Origin: Nitrospirales bacterium
Lineage (GTDB): Bacteria; Nitrospirota; Nitrospiria; Nitrospirales; UBA8639
Assembly: GCA_029261255.1 (NCBI GenBank)
Contig: JAJDBQ010000093.1
Span: forward strand, 1 to 64,000
DNA: 64,000 nt
Direction of reading: 5' to 3'
Shown here: positions 18,521-26,643 of the stretch, piece by piece
Layout: the number at the start of each line of letters is the position of its first letter
Position numbering within the stretch: the stretch's first letter is position 1
Notes under the pieces: generated by a model
What the model was told of the DNA's origin: nothing
The model's database searches: none
Seen by the model: only the letters and a program-made list of their open reading frames with translations
Program-made: the position numbers and the translations under genes

Positions 18521-18970
18521 ATGCAATTTCTTGAAGAGGAAATTTTAGAGATTACGGAAACAACGTGGCAGTCGATGTTGGGGTTAGAAATTCACCCGCG
18601 AGCTTTGCCTGTCTCGATTGGTCCGGTGGAAGGCAATTTGACAGGGAAAGTTGAAATTTCTGGAGCCTGGACTGGAGTCGTGTTGTTGCATGGCTCTCAT
18701 GAGTTAGCGGCGGAAGCGGCGGCTGTGATTTTCTCGACGGAAGCTGGCGGTGGAACTGCACAGGATTCCCTCGATGCAATGTATGAATTAACGAATATTA
18801 TTGGTGGCAATATCAAGTCGTTACTCCCTGAACCTTGTCAACTTTCTTTGCCGAGCGTGGAACAGACGACGGATGCACATTTGCAAGTGTTAGGCATGGA
18901 AAAAGTCAGTGAGTTGGTATTTGATTGTCAGGATCAACCGCTATTTGTCTCTGTCTGGCAGCAGCAATAG
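18521..18970 (+). CDS. cheX: CheX-family CheY-P phosphatase
   Basis: Dephosphorylates CheY-P to terminate signalling. At 149 residues it starts at ATG 18521, fixed by AGGAGG at 18508-18513. The CheX/CheC signature E-x-x-N is present (E89-L-T-N92 in MYELTNIIGGNIKSLLP), with the flanking LPSV strand and hydrophobic N-terminal helix. It follows cheB2-cheR2 in one block. The second system carries CheZ instead, so the two systems use unrelated phosphatases. Confidence 0.88.
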   Translation: MQFLEEEILEITETTWQSMLGLEIHPRALPVSIGPVEGNLTGKVEISGAWTGVVLLHGSHELAAEAAAVIFSTEAGGGTAQDSLDAMYELTNIIGGNIKSLLPEPCQLSLPSVEQTTDAHLQVLGMEKVSELVFDCQDQPLFVSVWQQQ

Positions 18971-18971
18971 C

Positions 18972-19081
18972 AACGTGAGGTGGTGAGGACGTGAGGCGTC
19001 AGGCGAATACAGAGGTGAAGGGTGAAGCGAAAAACCAATCATTTGGTCTTTCCCCTCACGCTTTACGTGTCACGCCTAACG
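18972..19081. repeat. Heptamer hairpin (copy J)
   Basis: The long left side has GTGAGGCGTCAGGCGA and GGTGAAGGGTGAAGCG; the right arm is CCCCTCACGCTTTACG...CACGCCTAACG. The inner ACCAA-TCA-TTTGGT closes the loop. Confidence 0.65.
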
Positions 19082-19128
19082 AATGAAATAGCTTTCCACT
19101 TCTAACTGTTTAGCAAGAAAGGTGGCTT

Positions 19129-19518
19129 ATGTTCTTACAGGGAAATAATCGAGAGTTTACGCGTGTGAAAGTGTCTATCCATGTTGAGTTGCGTATGGGC
19201 GGGAATGTGGTTATTCAGGGCGAGCTGGAGAATGTCAGTTTAAATGGCATATTGCTGAGTTGTGAGACCACGCTGCCCGAGCAGACGCCATGCTTGGTGT
19301 TTCTCCAACTCGATGGTGGACAAGGTGGCCCAACGATAGAAGCCCAGGGAATGGTGACACGGATGGAAACTCACAAACTGGCCATACAATTCACTGAGCT
19401 GATTGGGACTGAAAGTATGAATCACTTGCAGAATTTGGTGTTGTATAACAGTGGCACGCAGGCTTATCGGGTTGAGGAAGAGTTCCAGTCTCACGTGGGG
19501 CTTCTTCCTAAATCGTAA
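19129..19518 (+). CDS. PilZ-domain c-di-GMP-binding protein
   Basis: Single-domain PilZ protein of 129 residues. It shows the c-di-GMP binding signature REFTR (RxxxR) near residue 9 and NVSLNG ([D/N]xSxxG) about 25 residues later, followed by the expected beta-barrel strands. Stand-alone PilZ proteins tune motility or exopolysaccharide in response to c-di-GMP. The neighbouring HD-GYP protein and a downstream GGDEF regulator would set the signal level. AGAAAGGTGG precedes ATG. The partner is not visible. Confidence 0.85.
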   Translation: MFLQGNNREFTRVKVSIHVELRMGGNVVIQGELENVSLNGILLSCETTLPEQTPCLVFLQLDGGQGGPTIEAQGMVTRMETHKLAIQFTELIGTESMNHLQNLVLYNSGTQAYRVEEEFQSHVGLLPKS

Positions 19519-19563
19519 GATGGAAGACGCAAGGCGTGAGTGGATTAAGATCAAATGCGTTTG

Positions 19564-19576
19564 CTCGCTTCGCGAG
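19564..19576 (+). terminator. Small hairpin, possible terminator
   Basis: CTCGC-TTC-GCGAG followed by TTTACC, just before the sigma-28-like promoter of the STAS gene. The stem is short. Confidence 0.35.
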
Positions 19577-19586
19577 TTTACCCTCT

Positions 19587-19613
19587 TAACTCTTGCTAGG
19601 GAAACGCCGATAG
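19587..19613 (+). promoter_or_regulatory. Sigma-28 (FliA)-type promoter
   Basis: TAAC, 15 nt, GCCGATAG: a near-consensus -10 box, about 60 nt upstream of the STAS gene start. Confidence 0.55.
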
Positions 19614-19673
19614 TGAAGAACGGAGCATAGCTTCGAATTTTTTGATTCTTGGTTCGACAAAAGGGAGATGTGC

Positions 19674-20027
19674 ATGAATATTACACAAGACAGCGATGAT
19701 ACTCAGACGGTTGTCCTCTTGAATGGGCGGTTTGATTTCGGTGCGAGGAAATCATTTAAGGATGCGGTGGATAAGGCCTCTGAAGCACAGAAGCCGGTTG
19801 TTTTGGATTTGGAAAAGGTGACGTTTGTGGATAGTTCCGCATTAGGTCTGTTGGTGATTTGTCATCAAAATCTCAAGAATAAGAAAGTGCCATTCTATTT
19901 GGTGAATCCGCAAACGTATGTGAAGCAAGTCTTGGATTTGGCCAATATAGGAAAAATGATTCCGATCTATCAGAGCCTAGCGGAAGTACCAAAGGGAGCG
20001 AACGTTCCTGCTGGCGCGCCAGTCTAG
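19674..20027 (+). CDS. STAS-domain anti-anti-sigma factor-like protein
   Basis: About 117 residues. A single STAS domain with the motif VDSSALGLL, where the first Ser is the usual phosphorylation site in SpoIIAA-like regulators. Such proteins act by partner switching with an anti-sigma or kinase protein; none is obvious nearby. AGGGAG at 19662-19667 abuts ATG 19668 and sits 6 nt before ATG 19674, so I take the latter. A sigma-28-like promoter precedes it. It lies between PilZ and HD-GYP genes. Confidence 0.85.
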   Translation: MNITQDSDDTQTVVLLNGRFDFGARKSFKDAVDKASEAQKPVVLDLEKVTFVDSSALGLLVICHQNLKNKKVPFYLVNPQTYVKQVLDLANIGKMIPIYQSLAEVPKGANVPAGAPV

Positions 20028-20036
20028 TTTCTCCTG

Positions 20037-20168
20037 GTGAGTGAGAAGTGAGAAGGGAAAAGTACGAAGCAGGCAGTAGGATGGATCTGTCGTTCTTCCA
20101 TTATTCGTGCTGCACGCTTCTCCTCATTTTTCTTCTTCCTTCTATTTTCTCCCTTTTCACTTCTTTCC
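20037..20168. repeat. GTGAGAAGTGAGAAG-type inverted repeat (purine variant, copy 1)
   Basis: The purine-rich left arm (GAGAAGTGAGAAGGGAAAAG) mirrors the pyrimidine right arm (TTCTCCCTTTTCACTTCT). It appears to be a variant family of the heptamer hairpin and takes the same position after a stop codon. Confidence 0.6.
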
Positions 20169-20180
20169 TGGTGATGTCGT

Positions 20181-21494
20181 ATGGCTAGTCAATCTGGCTT
20201 AACTTCTGCCTCTCAGTCTACTCTACAACGCATTTCTACCAGCCAATTACGACCCGGGATGTTCTTGGTTCGTGTGCTCGACTCCTGGTGGAAATCTCCC
20301 TTCTTTGTGCATCGACGCCTGCTGAATACTTCCTCTGAAGTCGAACAACTCATGCATTCGGGTATTCGAGAAGTCGAAATTGATACGGCCCTAGGAGTGA
20401 ACGTTGCTCCAGAGGCTGAATCTAAGGACGATGAAGCTTCATCTCTAGTAGACGACATTTCTATTGTCTCTGGCCATCAGGTGAATTCTCACACGGTTCT
20501 TTCTCCAGATATAGGATCTTCCCCTGATCCAACTCCATGTTCAGAAGAATCGAAGAGTCGAGAGGCTGTGGTCTTGTTGCGTGAGGCAGCCGTTGCCGCA
20601 GTTGAAGGCGCGTTTGAAGGTGTGAAGACTGGACACCTTATTTCTGAGCCAGCCCTCCGTGGAGCGGCACAGGCCCTGGTGCAAAAGTCCTTATCGGCAC
20701 CTGCCCTTGTCGCAGAGATTTTGCTTATCGATGCACTCAAGCAATGTGATAAATCGCTGTATACCCATGTCGTGGATACGGCGGTATACGCCATTTTGGT
20801 GGGTCTGCAATTAGGATGGGATGAAGCGCAACTTGAACGTGTAGGGATTGCTGGCTTGCTTCATGATGTCGGGTACATGCGCTTACCTCAGAATGTGGTT
20901 AAGGCCCACTGGGAGGGCCGATCTGATGCGGTGTTGCTACAGAAGCATGTGGTCATGGGTGAGACGTTGATTAAGCGGCAAGCTCAATTTTCTGATGATA
21001 TTGTGCGTATGGTGAGAGAGCATCATGCCTATCAAGATGGCTCTGGGTATCCAGAAGGGCAAGGCGGTGCTCTGCTGTCGGATTCAGGGCAACTTTTAGG
21101 CATCGTCGATTATTTTGATGAATTGACGACGGTTGGTGGTCCGTCTGGAGCGTTACCTGTCGCGATCGCCATTCGACGTCTATATCAAGAAGCAAAGAAA
21201 GGCAAATTCGCGACTGCGTATATTGAAGCCATGATCCGTATCCTGGGTGTCTTTCCTGTTGGGACGGTCGTGCAACTTTCTACTGGTGCGCAGGCGGTTG
21301 TCGTGAAACAACATTCAACAATAAGGCTCTCTCCTCATGTGAAAGTCTTTCGCGGTGCTGATGGGAAGCTTATTGCCGATCCTCAGGCGTGCGATTTATC
21401 TCAAGATACCAGTTTAGGTCATGATATCAGTATCGCCAAAGTGTTGGAGCCAACTGAATATACCCTCAATCTTGAAGATTTTTTTCAATCGTGA
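20181..21494 (+). CDS. HD-GYP domain c-di-GMP phosphodiesterase
   Basis: 437 residues. The N-terminal part (about 15-75, LRPGMFLVRVLDSWW) resembles the DUF3391 domain that precedes many HD-GYP domains. The catalytic domain has the HD pair in GLLHDVGYMRLP and the GYP segment HHAYQDGSGYPEG, so metal-dependent c-di-GMP hydrolysis is expected. A C-terminal segment (VGTVVQLSTGAQAVVV) is also family-typical. It overlaps the following hybrid kinase by one base (TGATG), indicating cotranslation. It probably lowers c-di-GMP sensed by the nearby PilZ protein. Confidence 0.9.
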   Translation: MASQSGLTSASQSTLQRISTSQLRPGMFLVRVLDSWWKSPFFVHRRLLNTSSEVEQLMHSGIREVEIDTALGVNVAPEAESKDDEASSLVDDISIVSGHQVNSHTVLSPDIGSSPDPTPCSEESKSREAVVLLREAAVAAVEGAFEGVKTGHLISEPALRGAAQALVQKSLSAPALVAEILLIDALKQCDKSLYTHVVDTAVYAILVGLQLGWDEAQLERVGIAGLLHDVGYMRLPQNVVKAHWEGRSDAVLLQKHVVMGETLIKRQAQFSDDIVRMVREHHAYQDGSGYPEGQGGALLSDSGQLLGIVDYFDELTTVGGPSGALPVAIAIRRLYQEAKKGKFATAYIEAMIRILGVFPVGTVVQLSTGAQAVVVKQHSTIRLSPHVKVFRGADGKLIADPQACDLSQDTSLGHDISIAKVLEPTEYTLNLEDFFQS

Positions 21495-24463
21495 TGCGGC
21501 ATAAACCTGCTCTCTTACAATATTTATGGGATGGACTGATGGTTGGGGTGTGTCTCCTTGATGACGATGGGAAGCTTATCGACATGAACGTCCCTGGCTC
21601 TCGTCTTTTGGGCTGGGGAGCGGTTTGTCCGATCAATGTTTCTTTTGAGGAGATCTTTCACGATACCGCTCTTCGTGAGGATGACGCTGGGAAGAGTCAG
21701 TTGTTATTGGAACGATTCAAGGAAGAAAAGATTGTGTGTTGTCCCCGGGTTCGTCTGCGTTATCGGCAAGGCGCGGGATGTTGGGTGGAGTTGAAAGGGG
21801 TGGCTGTTGAAGATGGCGTCGCGACTCAATTTCTTGTGATGTTTCGTGACCTGAGCTCGGAGACGCAGTTAGCTGAAGATTATCGCCGCTTGGCCTCTAT
21901 TCCCGAAGAAAGTCCGTTTCCTATTATTGAGGTTGATGCGGCAGGACACCTGTTGTACGCCAATCCTGCCATGGTGTGTTTAATGGAAGATGCCCATATT
22001 GGTGAAGATGGGTTTACGACGGCCTTGCCTGATCAATTCCCAGAGTTAGCAGCCCGTTGTTTTGTTCAAGGTCATTTGGAGTCCAATATTGAGGTGCAAG
22101 TCGGAGCGAAGCATTATGCGTGGTCTTTTTCGTCTCATCCTGAATTGGATCGACTGCGCGGGTATGGGATCGATGTGACTGATTCAAAGCGGGCTTCTGT
22201 TGAATTATCAGCCTTTGCCGAGACTTTGGAAACGAAGAATGTGGAATTAGATCAGGCGCTCATGAAGGCGGAAGCCGCTACACGTGCAAAGGCGGCCTTC
22301 CTGGCTACCATGAGTCATGAAATTCGGACGCCTTTAAACGGGGTGATTGGTATGGCAGAGTTGCTGTTGAATTCTACCTTGGATGTGGAGCAACAGGAAT
22401 GTACCAACATCATTCGAAAGTCTGGTGAAGGTTTGTTGGCCATCATTAATGACATTCTCGATATATCGAAAATTGAGTCAGGTCATATGGCTTTGGAGAA
22501 AATTGCTTTTCATCCACTTTCGCTTGTAGAAGAAGTCGTCGATCTCTTTTCGGAGCGTGCCTATCACAAGCGGTTAGATTTAGCTGCCTATGTCTCTCCA
22601 GATATTCCGGACCATCTTTTGGGTGATCCACATCGTTTACGACAGATTTTATCAAATTTTATTTCGAATGCCCTCAAATTTACTAGCCATGGTTCGGTCT
22701 TGGTTGAGGTCGGCTGGTTGCCTGATTGTACGGACACGCGTTCTGTCGATCGATCAATGGACGCTGAAGGGCAGGATTCACTATCGGAAGGAATCGTGCG
22801 ATTTGCTGTGAAGGATACGGGGATAGGGATTTCACAGTCTGTCCAACATCGAATCTTTCAGGTGTTTACGCAAGCCGATAGTTCTATGAGTCGAAAATTT
22901 GGCGGATCGGGCCTAGGGTTAGCGATCTCAAAACAATTGGCGGAACTGATGAATGGCACTGTCGGTGTGGAAAGTCAGGAGAGTGCAGGTTCAACCTTCT
23001 GGTGTGATATTCCTTTCCACTGTCCGGCGTTGGCGACGGAACTTCAGGTGAAATCGAAGCGATTCTTGAATAAAGATATTCTGGTGTGCTCACGTACGGA
23101 TGTTTCTGTCGACGTGGTTGTTCGTTATTTACGAGATTGTGGCGCACGGATTGTGCGCGCTGCGGAGGTTCGTGATGCCGCGGTATTCTTAGAGAGTAAA
23201 CAGACTTCGCCTCTTGATGTGCTAGGGATCATTCTGGGACGGGCGTCTTATGATGATGCTTGGAGAGGCTGGCACGAAGCCGTACGTGCAACTAATTTCT
23301 CTCACTTGAGAATATGGGGGCTGAAACATTTTTGGATGCGGAATGAAAGTGAAGGGTCTTCCGGGTTGTTTGACGGCATGATCGCGATGCCCATTCATCG
23401 TGAACAATTGTATCACTGTGTTCTTGGGGAGCCAAACAGATTTGTGGACACAATTGTTCTCTCAGAAGAGGGACGGCATGATGTTCAAGCACCTCAGGGA
23501 GGAGATGCCAAAGGAAGAAATGGACATGATTTATACAGTCATGATCAAGAGAACGATCGACATTCCATTCTTGTTGTTGATGATAATGCGGTGAACCGAA
23601 AAGTTGCTGTCGGTCTTTTTGAAAAATTGGGCTGTCAGGTGTATGTGGCAGAATCCGGAGATCAGGCCTTGAATCTTGTTCAAGAGTATCATGTTGATGT
23701 GGTGATGATGGATTGGGAGTTGCCGGGGATGGATGGCTTTGAAACCGCGCGAGCTATTCGAGCATTAGAAGATGCGAATCGCCTTAAGCCATCTTATTTG
23801 AGCAATCCTCAGTCAGGGAAAGTCGGTTCTTCTTTTTTTGGACATTTGCCAATCGTCGGGATGACAGCTCACGGACATTCAGAACGCAGTGTCGCTGATT
23901 GGGAAAGTGTGATGGATGATTGTTTGGCCAAACCTGTGCATTTACAGGATTTGGCTAATGTTCTTGAGCGATGGGTCAAGCCCAAGTCTCATGATGCAGA
24001 ACTACAGTCTCCTTTAGCTGACGATCCTGTTGTAGGGCATCAGACTGAAGCTAGGACAGATCCGTTGGAAGTCATTCCTGAGCTGAGGGGACAGCAGCAT
24101 CAAGAGGAAATGTACGATTATTCGGCGGCCTTGGACAGCATGGAAGGTGACGAAATATTGTTGCACTCACTTTTTGAGATTTTTCTCGAAACTGCCCCAA
24201 GCATTATGAAATGTGTGCGCGAAGCGATGAGTGCTGGGGACCGTACCGCCGTTCAGCGCCACGTGCATCAGCTCAAAGGAGCATTGTTCGCTCTGAATGC
24301 CTCGCATCAGGCCGTCATGGCTGAACAGTTGGAAGGGGAGATCTCTGCTTGTTCCATTGCCCAATTAGAGAATCTGGTGACTGTGATGGAACGTGATGTG
24401 ACGGTTATGATGACGATGTTGCGACAGGCTCTTCATCCTGAGGCGACAACCGATGGTGCCTGA
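21494..24463 (+). CDS. Hybrid sensor histidine kinase (PAS-PAS-HisKA-HATPase-REC-HPt)
   Basis: BarA-like soluble kinase of about 989 residues. Two PAS-like regions (about 10-115 and 125-230), HisKA with phospho-His near H275 (MSHEIRTPLNG), HATPase (NALKFTSHG, DTGIGI, GGSGLGLAISK), a degenerate receiver (about 515-660) without a clear acceptor Asp, a true receiver (LVVDDNAVNRK, acceptor near D739 in MMDWELPGMDG) and a C-terminal HPt (RHVHQLKGALF, about H925). This is a full internal phosphorelay. No membrane helices, so the signal is cytoplasmic. Its target regulator is not identified; coupling to the upstream HD-GYP gene suggests motility/biofilm control. Confidence 0.93.
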   Translation: MRHKPALLQYLWDGLMVGVCLLDDDGKLIDMNVPGSRLLGWGAVCPINVSFEEIFHDTALREDDAGKSQLLLERFKEEKIVCCPRVRLRYRQGAGCWVELKGVAVEDGVATQFLVMFRDLSSETQLAEDYRRLASIPEESPFPIIEVDAAGHLLYANPAMVCLMEDAHIGEDGFTTALPDQFPELAARCFVQGHLESNIEVQVGAKHYAWSFSSHPELDRLRGYGIDVTDSKRASVELSAFAETLETKNVELDQALMKAEAATRAKAAFLATMSHEIRTPLNGVIGMAELLLNSTLDVEQQECTNIIRKSGEGLLAIINDILDISKIESGHMALEKIAFHPLSLVEEVVDLFSERAYHKRLDLAAYVSPDIPDHLLGDPHRLRQILSNFISNALKFTSHGSVLVEVGWLPDCTDTRSVDRSMDAEGQDSLSEGIVRFAVKDTGIGISQSVQHRIFQVFTQADSSMSRKFGGSGLGLAISKQLAELMNGTVGVESQESAGSTFWCDIPFHCPALATELQVKSKRFLNKDILVCSRTDVSVDVVVRYLRDCGARIVRAAEVRDAAVFLESKQTSPLDVLGIILGRASYDDAWRGWHEAVRATNFSHLRIWGLKHFWMRNESEGSSGLFDGMIAMPIHREQLYHCVLGEPNRFVDTIVLSEEGRHDVQAPQGGDAKGRNGHDLYSHDQENDRHSILVVDDNAVNRKVAVGLFEKLGCQVYVAESGDQALNLVQEYHVDVVMMDWELPGMDGFETARAIRALEDANRLKPSYLSNPQSGKVGSSFFGHLPIVGMTAHGHSERSVADWESVMDDCLAKPVHLQDLANVLERWVKPKSHDAELQSPLADDPVVGHQTEARTDPLEVIPELRGQQHQEEMYDYSAALDSMEGDEILLHSLFEIFLETAPSIMKCVREAMSAGDRTAVQRHVHQLKGALFALNASHQAVMAEQLEGEISACSIAQLENLVTVMERDVTVMMTMLRQALHPEATTDGA

Positions 24464-24637
24464 TGTTGCTCAAGTCTATCGTGAGCTGTCAGCTGTGAGT
24501 GATCGAGTATTGAGTGGGAGAAGTGAAGAATTGAGAAGAAATATGCGTCGGATAGCCATTTCTTGTTCTTTATTAAGTCTGACGACCGTGTTTTTCCCGA
24601 AATAGAGAGAGCAAATCCAAGCATCTTCAAAAAAGTC

Positions 24638-24665
24638 TCAAGTTTTCAATATATCAGTCCGATAC
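24638..24665 (+). promoter_or_regulatory. Possible sigma-28 promoter
   Basis: TCAAGTTT, 12 nt, TCCGATAC, about 40 nt before the HTH gene. It has the same spacer length and the same TCCGATA -10 as the flgM promoter. Confidence 0.5.
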
Positions 24666-24704
24666 TTGAAACATTATTGGCTAAACTCAAATGAGGGTAT
24701 TACG

Positions 24705-24932
24705 ATGAAAGATTTACTGACGTTAAGTGAAGTTTCGACCTTCCTAAAAGTTCCGAAGTCGACGATTTACAAATTGGCTCGGGAACGCCGCCTTCCTGGT
24801 CATAAAGTTGGGAAGCATTGGCGATTTGTCAGGGAAGAGATCGAAGCATGGGTTCAAAATGCTGGTGCAGGTGACGCGATGGTTGGAGCGGCTGCCGGCA
24901 ATGGGAACCAAGACCGGTTTAGTTTGAATTAA
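24705..24932 (+). CDS. Small excisionase/MerR-type HTH DNA-binding protein
   Basis: 75 residues from ATG 24705 (GAGGG 7 nt upstream); the track start 24666 adds 13 residues without support. The sequence LTLSEVSTFLKVPKSTIYKLARERRLPGHKVGKHWRF is a winged HTH of the HTH_17/excisionase family, followed by a helix (REEIEAWVQ) and a low-complexity Gly/Ala tail. Outside mobile elements such proteins act as small transcriptional regulators. No integrase is nearby, so a regulator of the following cheY-cheZ-cheA operon is plausible but unproven. A sigma-28-like promoter precedes it. Confidence 0.75.
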   Translation: MKDLLTLSEVSTFLKVPKSTIYKLARERRLPGHKVGKHWRFVREEIEAWVQNAGAGDAMVGAAAGNGNQDRFSLN

Positions 24933-25007
24933 TCGTCTATTCTTCACGAACTGATTCTTCTGTACATCCCGGATGATGATGTGAAACCTGAATAGTGTTT
25001 CATCGAC

Positions 25008-25045
25008 GCCCCACATATTGAAGCGAGGATGCTTCAGTGTGGGGC
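25008..25045 (+). terminator. Hairpin, probable terminator after the HTH gene
   Basis: GCCCCACA pairs with TGTGGGGC and, inside, TGAAGC with GCTTCA around a 6-nt loop. The following T-run is weak (ATTGATTTCTCC). Confidence 0.55.
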
Positions 25046-25334
25046 ATTGATTTCTCCTTCAATGACACCTTTTTCTCTCCCCGCTGAATAATTCTCAAAT
25101 CGCAAGGATCCCCAGAGGTTCAAGTTCTTACCCTATGGGGGTTCAGCCTTTGCCATATCCATGTTAGCTCATGATCCTGCCCTCTTCATTTTTTCCGAAA
25201 TAATAAACGAGATCGTTCGTTACGCAAGTTGCCATCATCAATGATTCCCGCTGTTTTTTGTTATTGCCTCTAACGAGCACTCTAGGAAGAAAATGCCGAG
25301 TCATGTTGTCATGATAACTTTTTGAAAAGACCTC

Positions 25335-25362
25335 TAAAGAATGGGTGGATTATGACCGAACT
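25335..25362 (+). promoter_or_regulatory. Weak sigma-28-like promoter
   Basis: TAAAGAAT, 12 nt, ACCGAACT, upstream of cheY2. The -35 is good but the -10 only partly matches. Confidence 0.3.
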
Positions 25363-25480
25363 TCACTATACCGCATGTATTGATTGCCGCTGAACGTACA
25401 TGAATATTATGCAGTCTAGTTAATTATTATTATGGGACATTTTACAGGGGGAGCAAGCCCCAAGTGGTAAGGAGTTGAGT

Positions 25481-25891
25481 ATGAGCTTGATTGATACCAG
25501 TCTCAAAGTGTTAGTCGTCGATGATATGTCGACGATGCGGAGAATTGTGAAAAATGTGTTAAAGCAAATTGGCTTCTCGGACATGATCGAAGCAGAAAAT
25601 GGGCAGGATGGATTGAATAAATTAAAGGCTCCAGATGCTGGCATTGGCTTGGTCGTGTCGGATTGGAATATGCCCGTGATGCAAGGCATTGATTTTTTGC
25701 GGGCTGTGCGTGCTGATCCTGATCTGAAACATCTCCCATTCTTGATGGTGACGGCAGAAGCTCAGAAAGAAAATATCATTGAAGCGGTTCAAGCTGGTGT
25801 GAGTAACTATGTCGTCAAGCCCTTTACGGCTGAGGCTCTTCAGGGGAAATTAGAGAAAATTTTCGCCAATCTGAAGTCAGCTAAAGCGTAA
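25481..25891 (+). CDS. cheY: Chemotaxis response regulator CheY (2)
   Basis: 136-residue receiver that very likely controls the flagellar switch. It has VDDMSTMRR, acceptor D61 in [11 protein letters not shown], Thr in MVTAEAQ and Lys in YVVKPF. AAGGAG at 25469-25474 with a 6-nt spacer sets ATG 25481 rather than the TTG at 25475. It heads the cheY-cheZ-cheA-cheV order found in many flagellar systems and is closer to flagellar CheY proteins than the one at 16125. Confidence 0.94.
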   Translation: MSLIDTSLKVLVVDDMSTMRRIVKNVLKQIGFSDMIEAENGQDGLNKLKAPDAGIGLVVSDWNMPVMQGIDFLRAVRADPDLKHLPFLMVTAEAQKENIIEAVQAGVSNYVVKPFTAEALQGKLEKIFANLKSAKA

Positions 25892-25941
25892 ATCTGAATA
25901 GCATTCATTTCTAAATAATTAGATGAATAAAGGAGAAAACT

Positions 25942-26577
25942 ATGTTGATCGATCGTGATATTGATTCGGACGAAATAGATACAGACGAAATAGATAGGCC
26001 GGAAGAAGATCATTCCATTAACAATGAACTCGCTGAGCTGACGAAATACGTATCAATGATTACCAGCACGGTTCGCGATATGGAATCGCCAGTCACCACG
26101 ACGTCTGATCAATTGCCACAGGCTACAGCACACTTGAACGATTTGGCGAAGTTGACAGAAGAGGGGACACATCGGGTCCTTAGCTTAACTGAAGCCATAG
26201 AAATAAATCGGGGGGCCATGAAAACGGCTCTGGAACAGTTACAGCAAAAAGTTGGTAGCGAGCATGCCGAAGATGTGAAAAGTGTCATCGCTATGGTGGA
26301 AGCTGATGAAAGCCGGCTCACGGATATTCATGTGGCCTTATCGTTTCAAGATCTCGTGGCACAGCGAGTGGCCAAACTTGTGACGATTCTGAACGAAGTG
26401 CAGCATAAATTACTCAAGTTGGTTGTGGTGTTTGGTATTAAGAATAAGAACGATGGAACAGCGAAGCAAGACGATGGTCGAGGGAGCGAAATGCTGCGTC
26501 AACTGGATGCGTCACAAACTACTGCGCTTGAGCAAGACCTTGTAGATGATATTTTATCTGAATTTGGATGCTCCTGA
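25942..26577 (+). CDS. cheZ: CheY-P phosphatase CheZ
   Basis: 211 residues, the usual CheZ length. A long helical region leads to LSFQDLVAQRV, in which D137-x3-Q141 matches the catalytic D-x3-Q of CheZ. The extreme C-terminus QDLVDDILSEFGCS resembles the CheY-binding peptide that ends CheZ of enterobacteria (VDDLL...LGF). A flexible, very acidic N-terminus contains the tandem repeat DEIDTDEID. AAGGAG precedes ATG 25942. Position between cheY and cheA supports the call. CheZ outside Proteobacteria is divergent, and automated annotation may miss it. Confidence 0.88.
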   Translation: MLIDRDIDSDEIDTDEIDRPEEDHSINNELAELTKYVSMITSTVRDMESPVTTTSDQLPQATAHLNDLAKLTEEGTHRVLSLTEAIEINRGAMKTALEQLQQKVGSEHAEDVKSVIAMVEADESRLTDIHVALSFQDLVAQRVAKLVTILNEVQHKLLKLVVVFGIKNKNDGTAKQDDGRGSEMLRQLDASQTTALEQDLVDDILSEFGCS

Positions 26578-26643
26578 GAGCAGAGGCTCAAATGTGATGA
26601 ATAGATTGATGCATACAGAATATCGAGTTGAAGAAGGTGATCT

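Larger units (their letters stand above)
24933..25480. other. 548-bp intergenic region upstream of the second che operon
   Basis: No gene seen on either strand. It holds a strong hairpin (25008-25045), a shorter TGAAAC/GTTTCA inverted repeat just before it, a loose CCCCA/TGGGG inverted repeat near 25110-25140 and a weak sigma-28-like pair (25335-25362). The length suggests regulatory input to the cheY-cheZ-cheA-cheV operon. Confidence 0.6.

Noticed and set aside
24705-24932. HTH gene as an excisionase of an integrated element
   Set aside because: No integrase, att-like direct repeats or phage genes nearby; the neighbours are chemotaxis genes.
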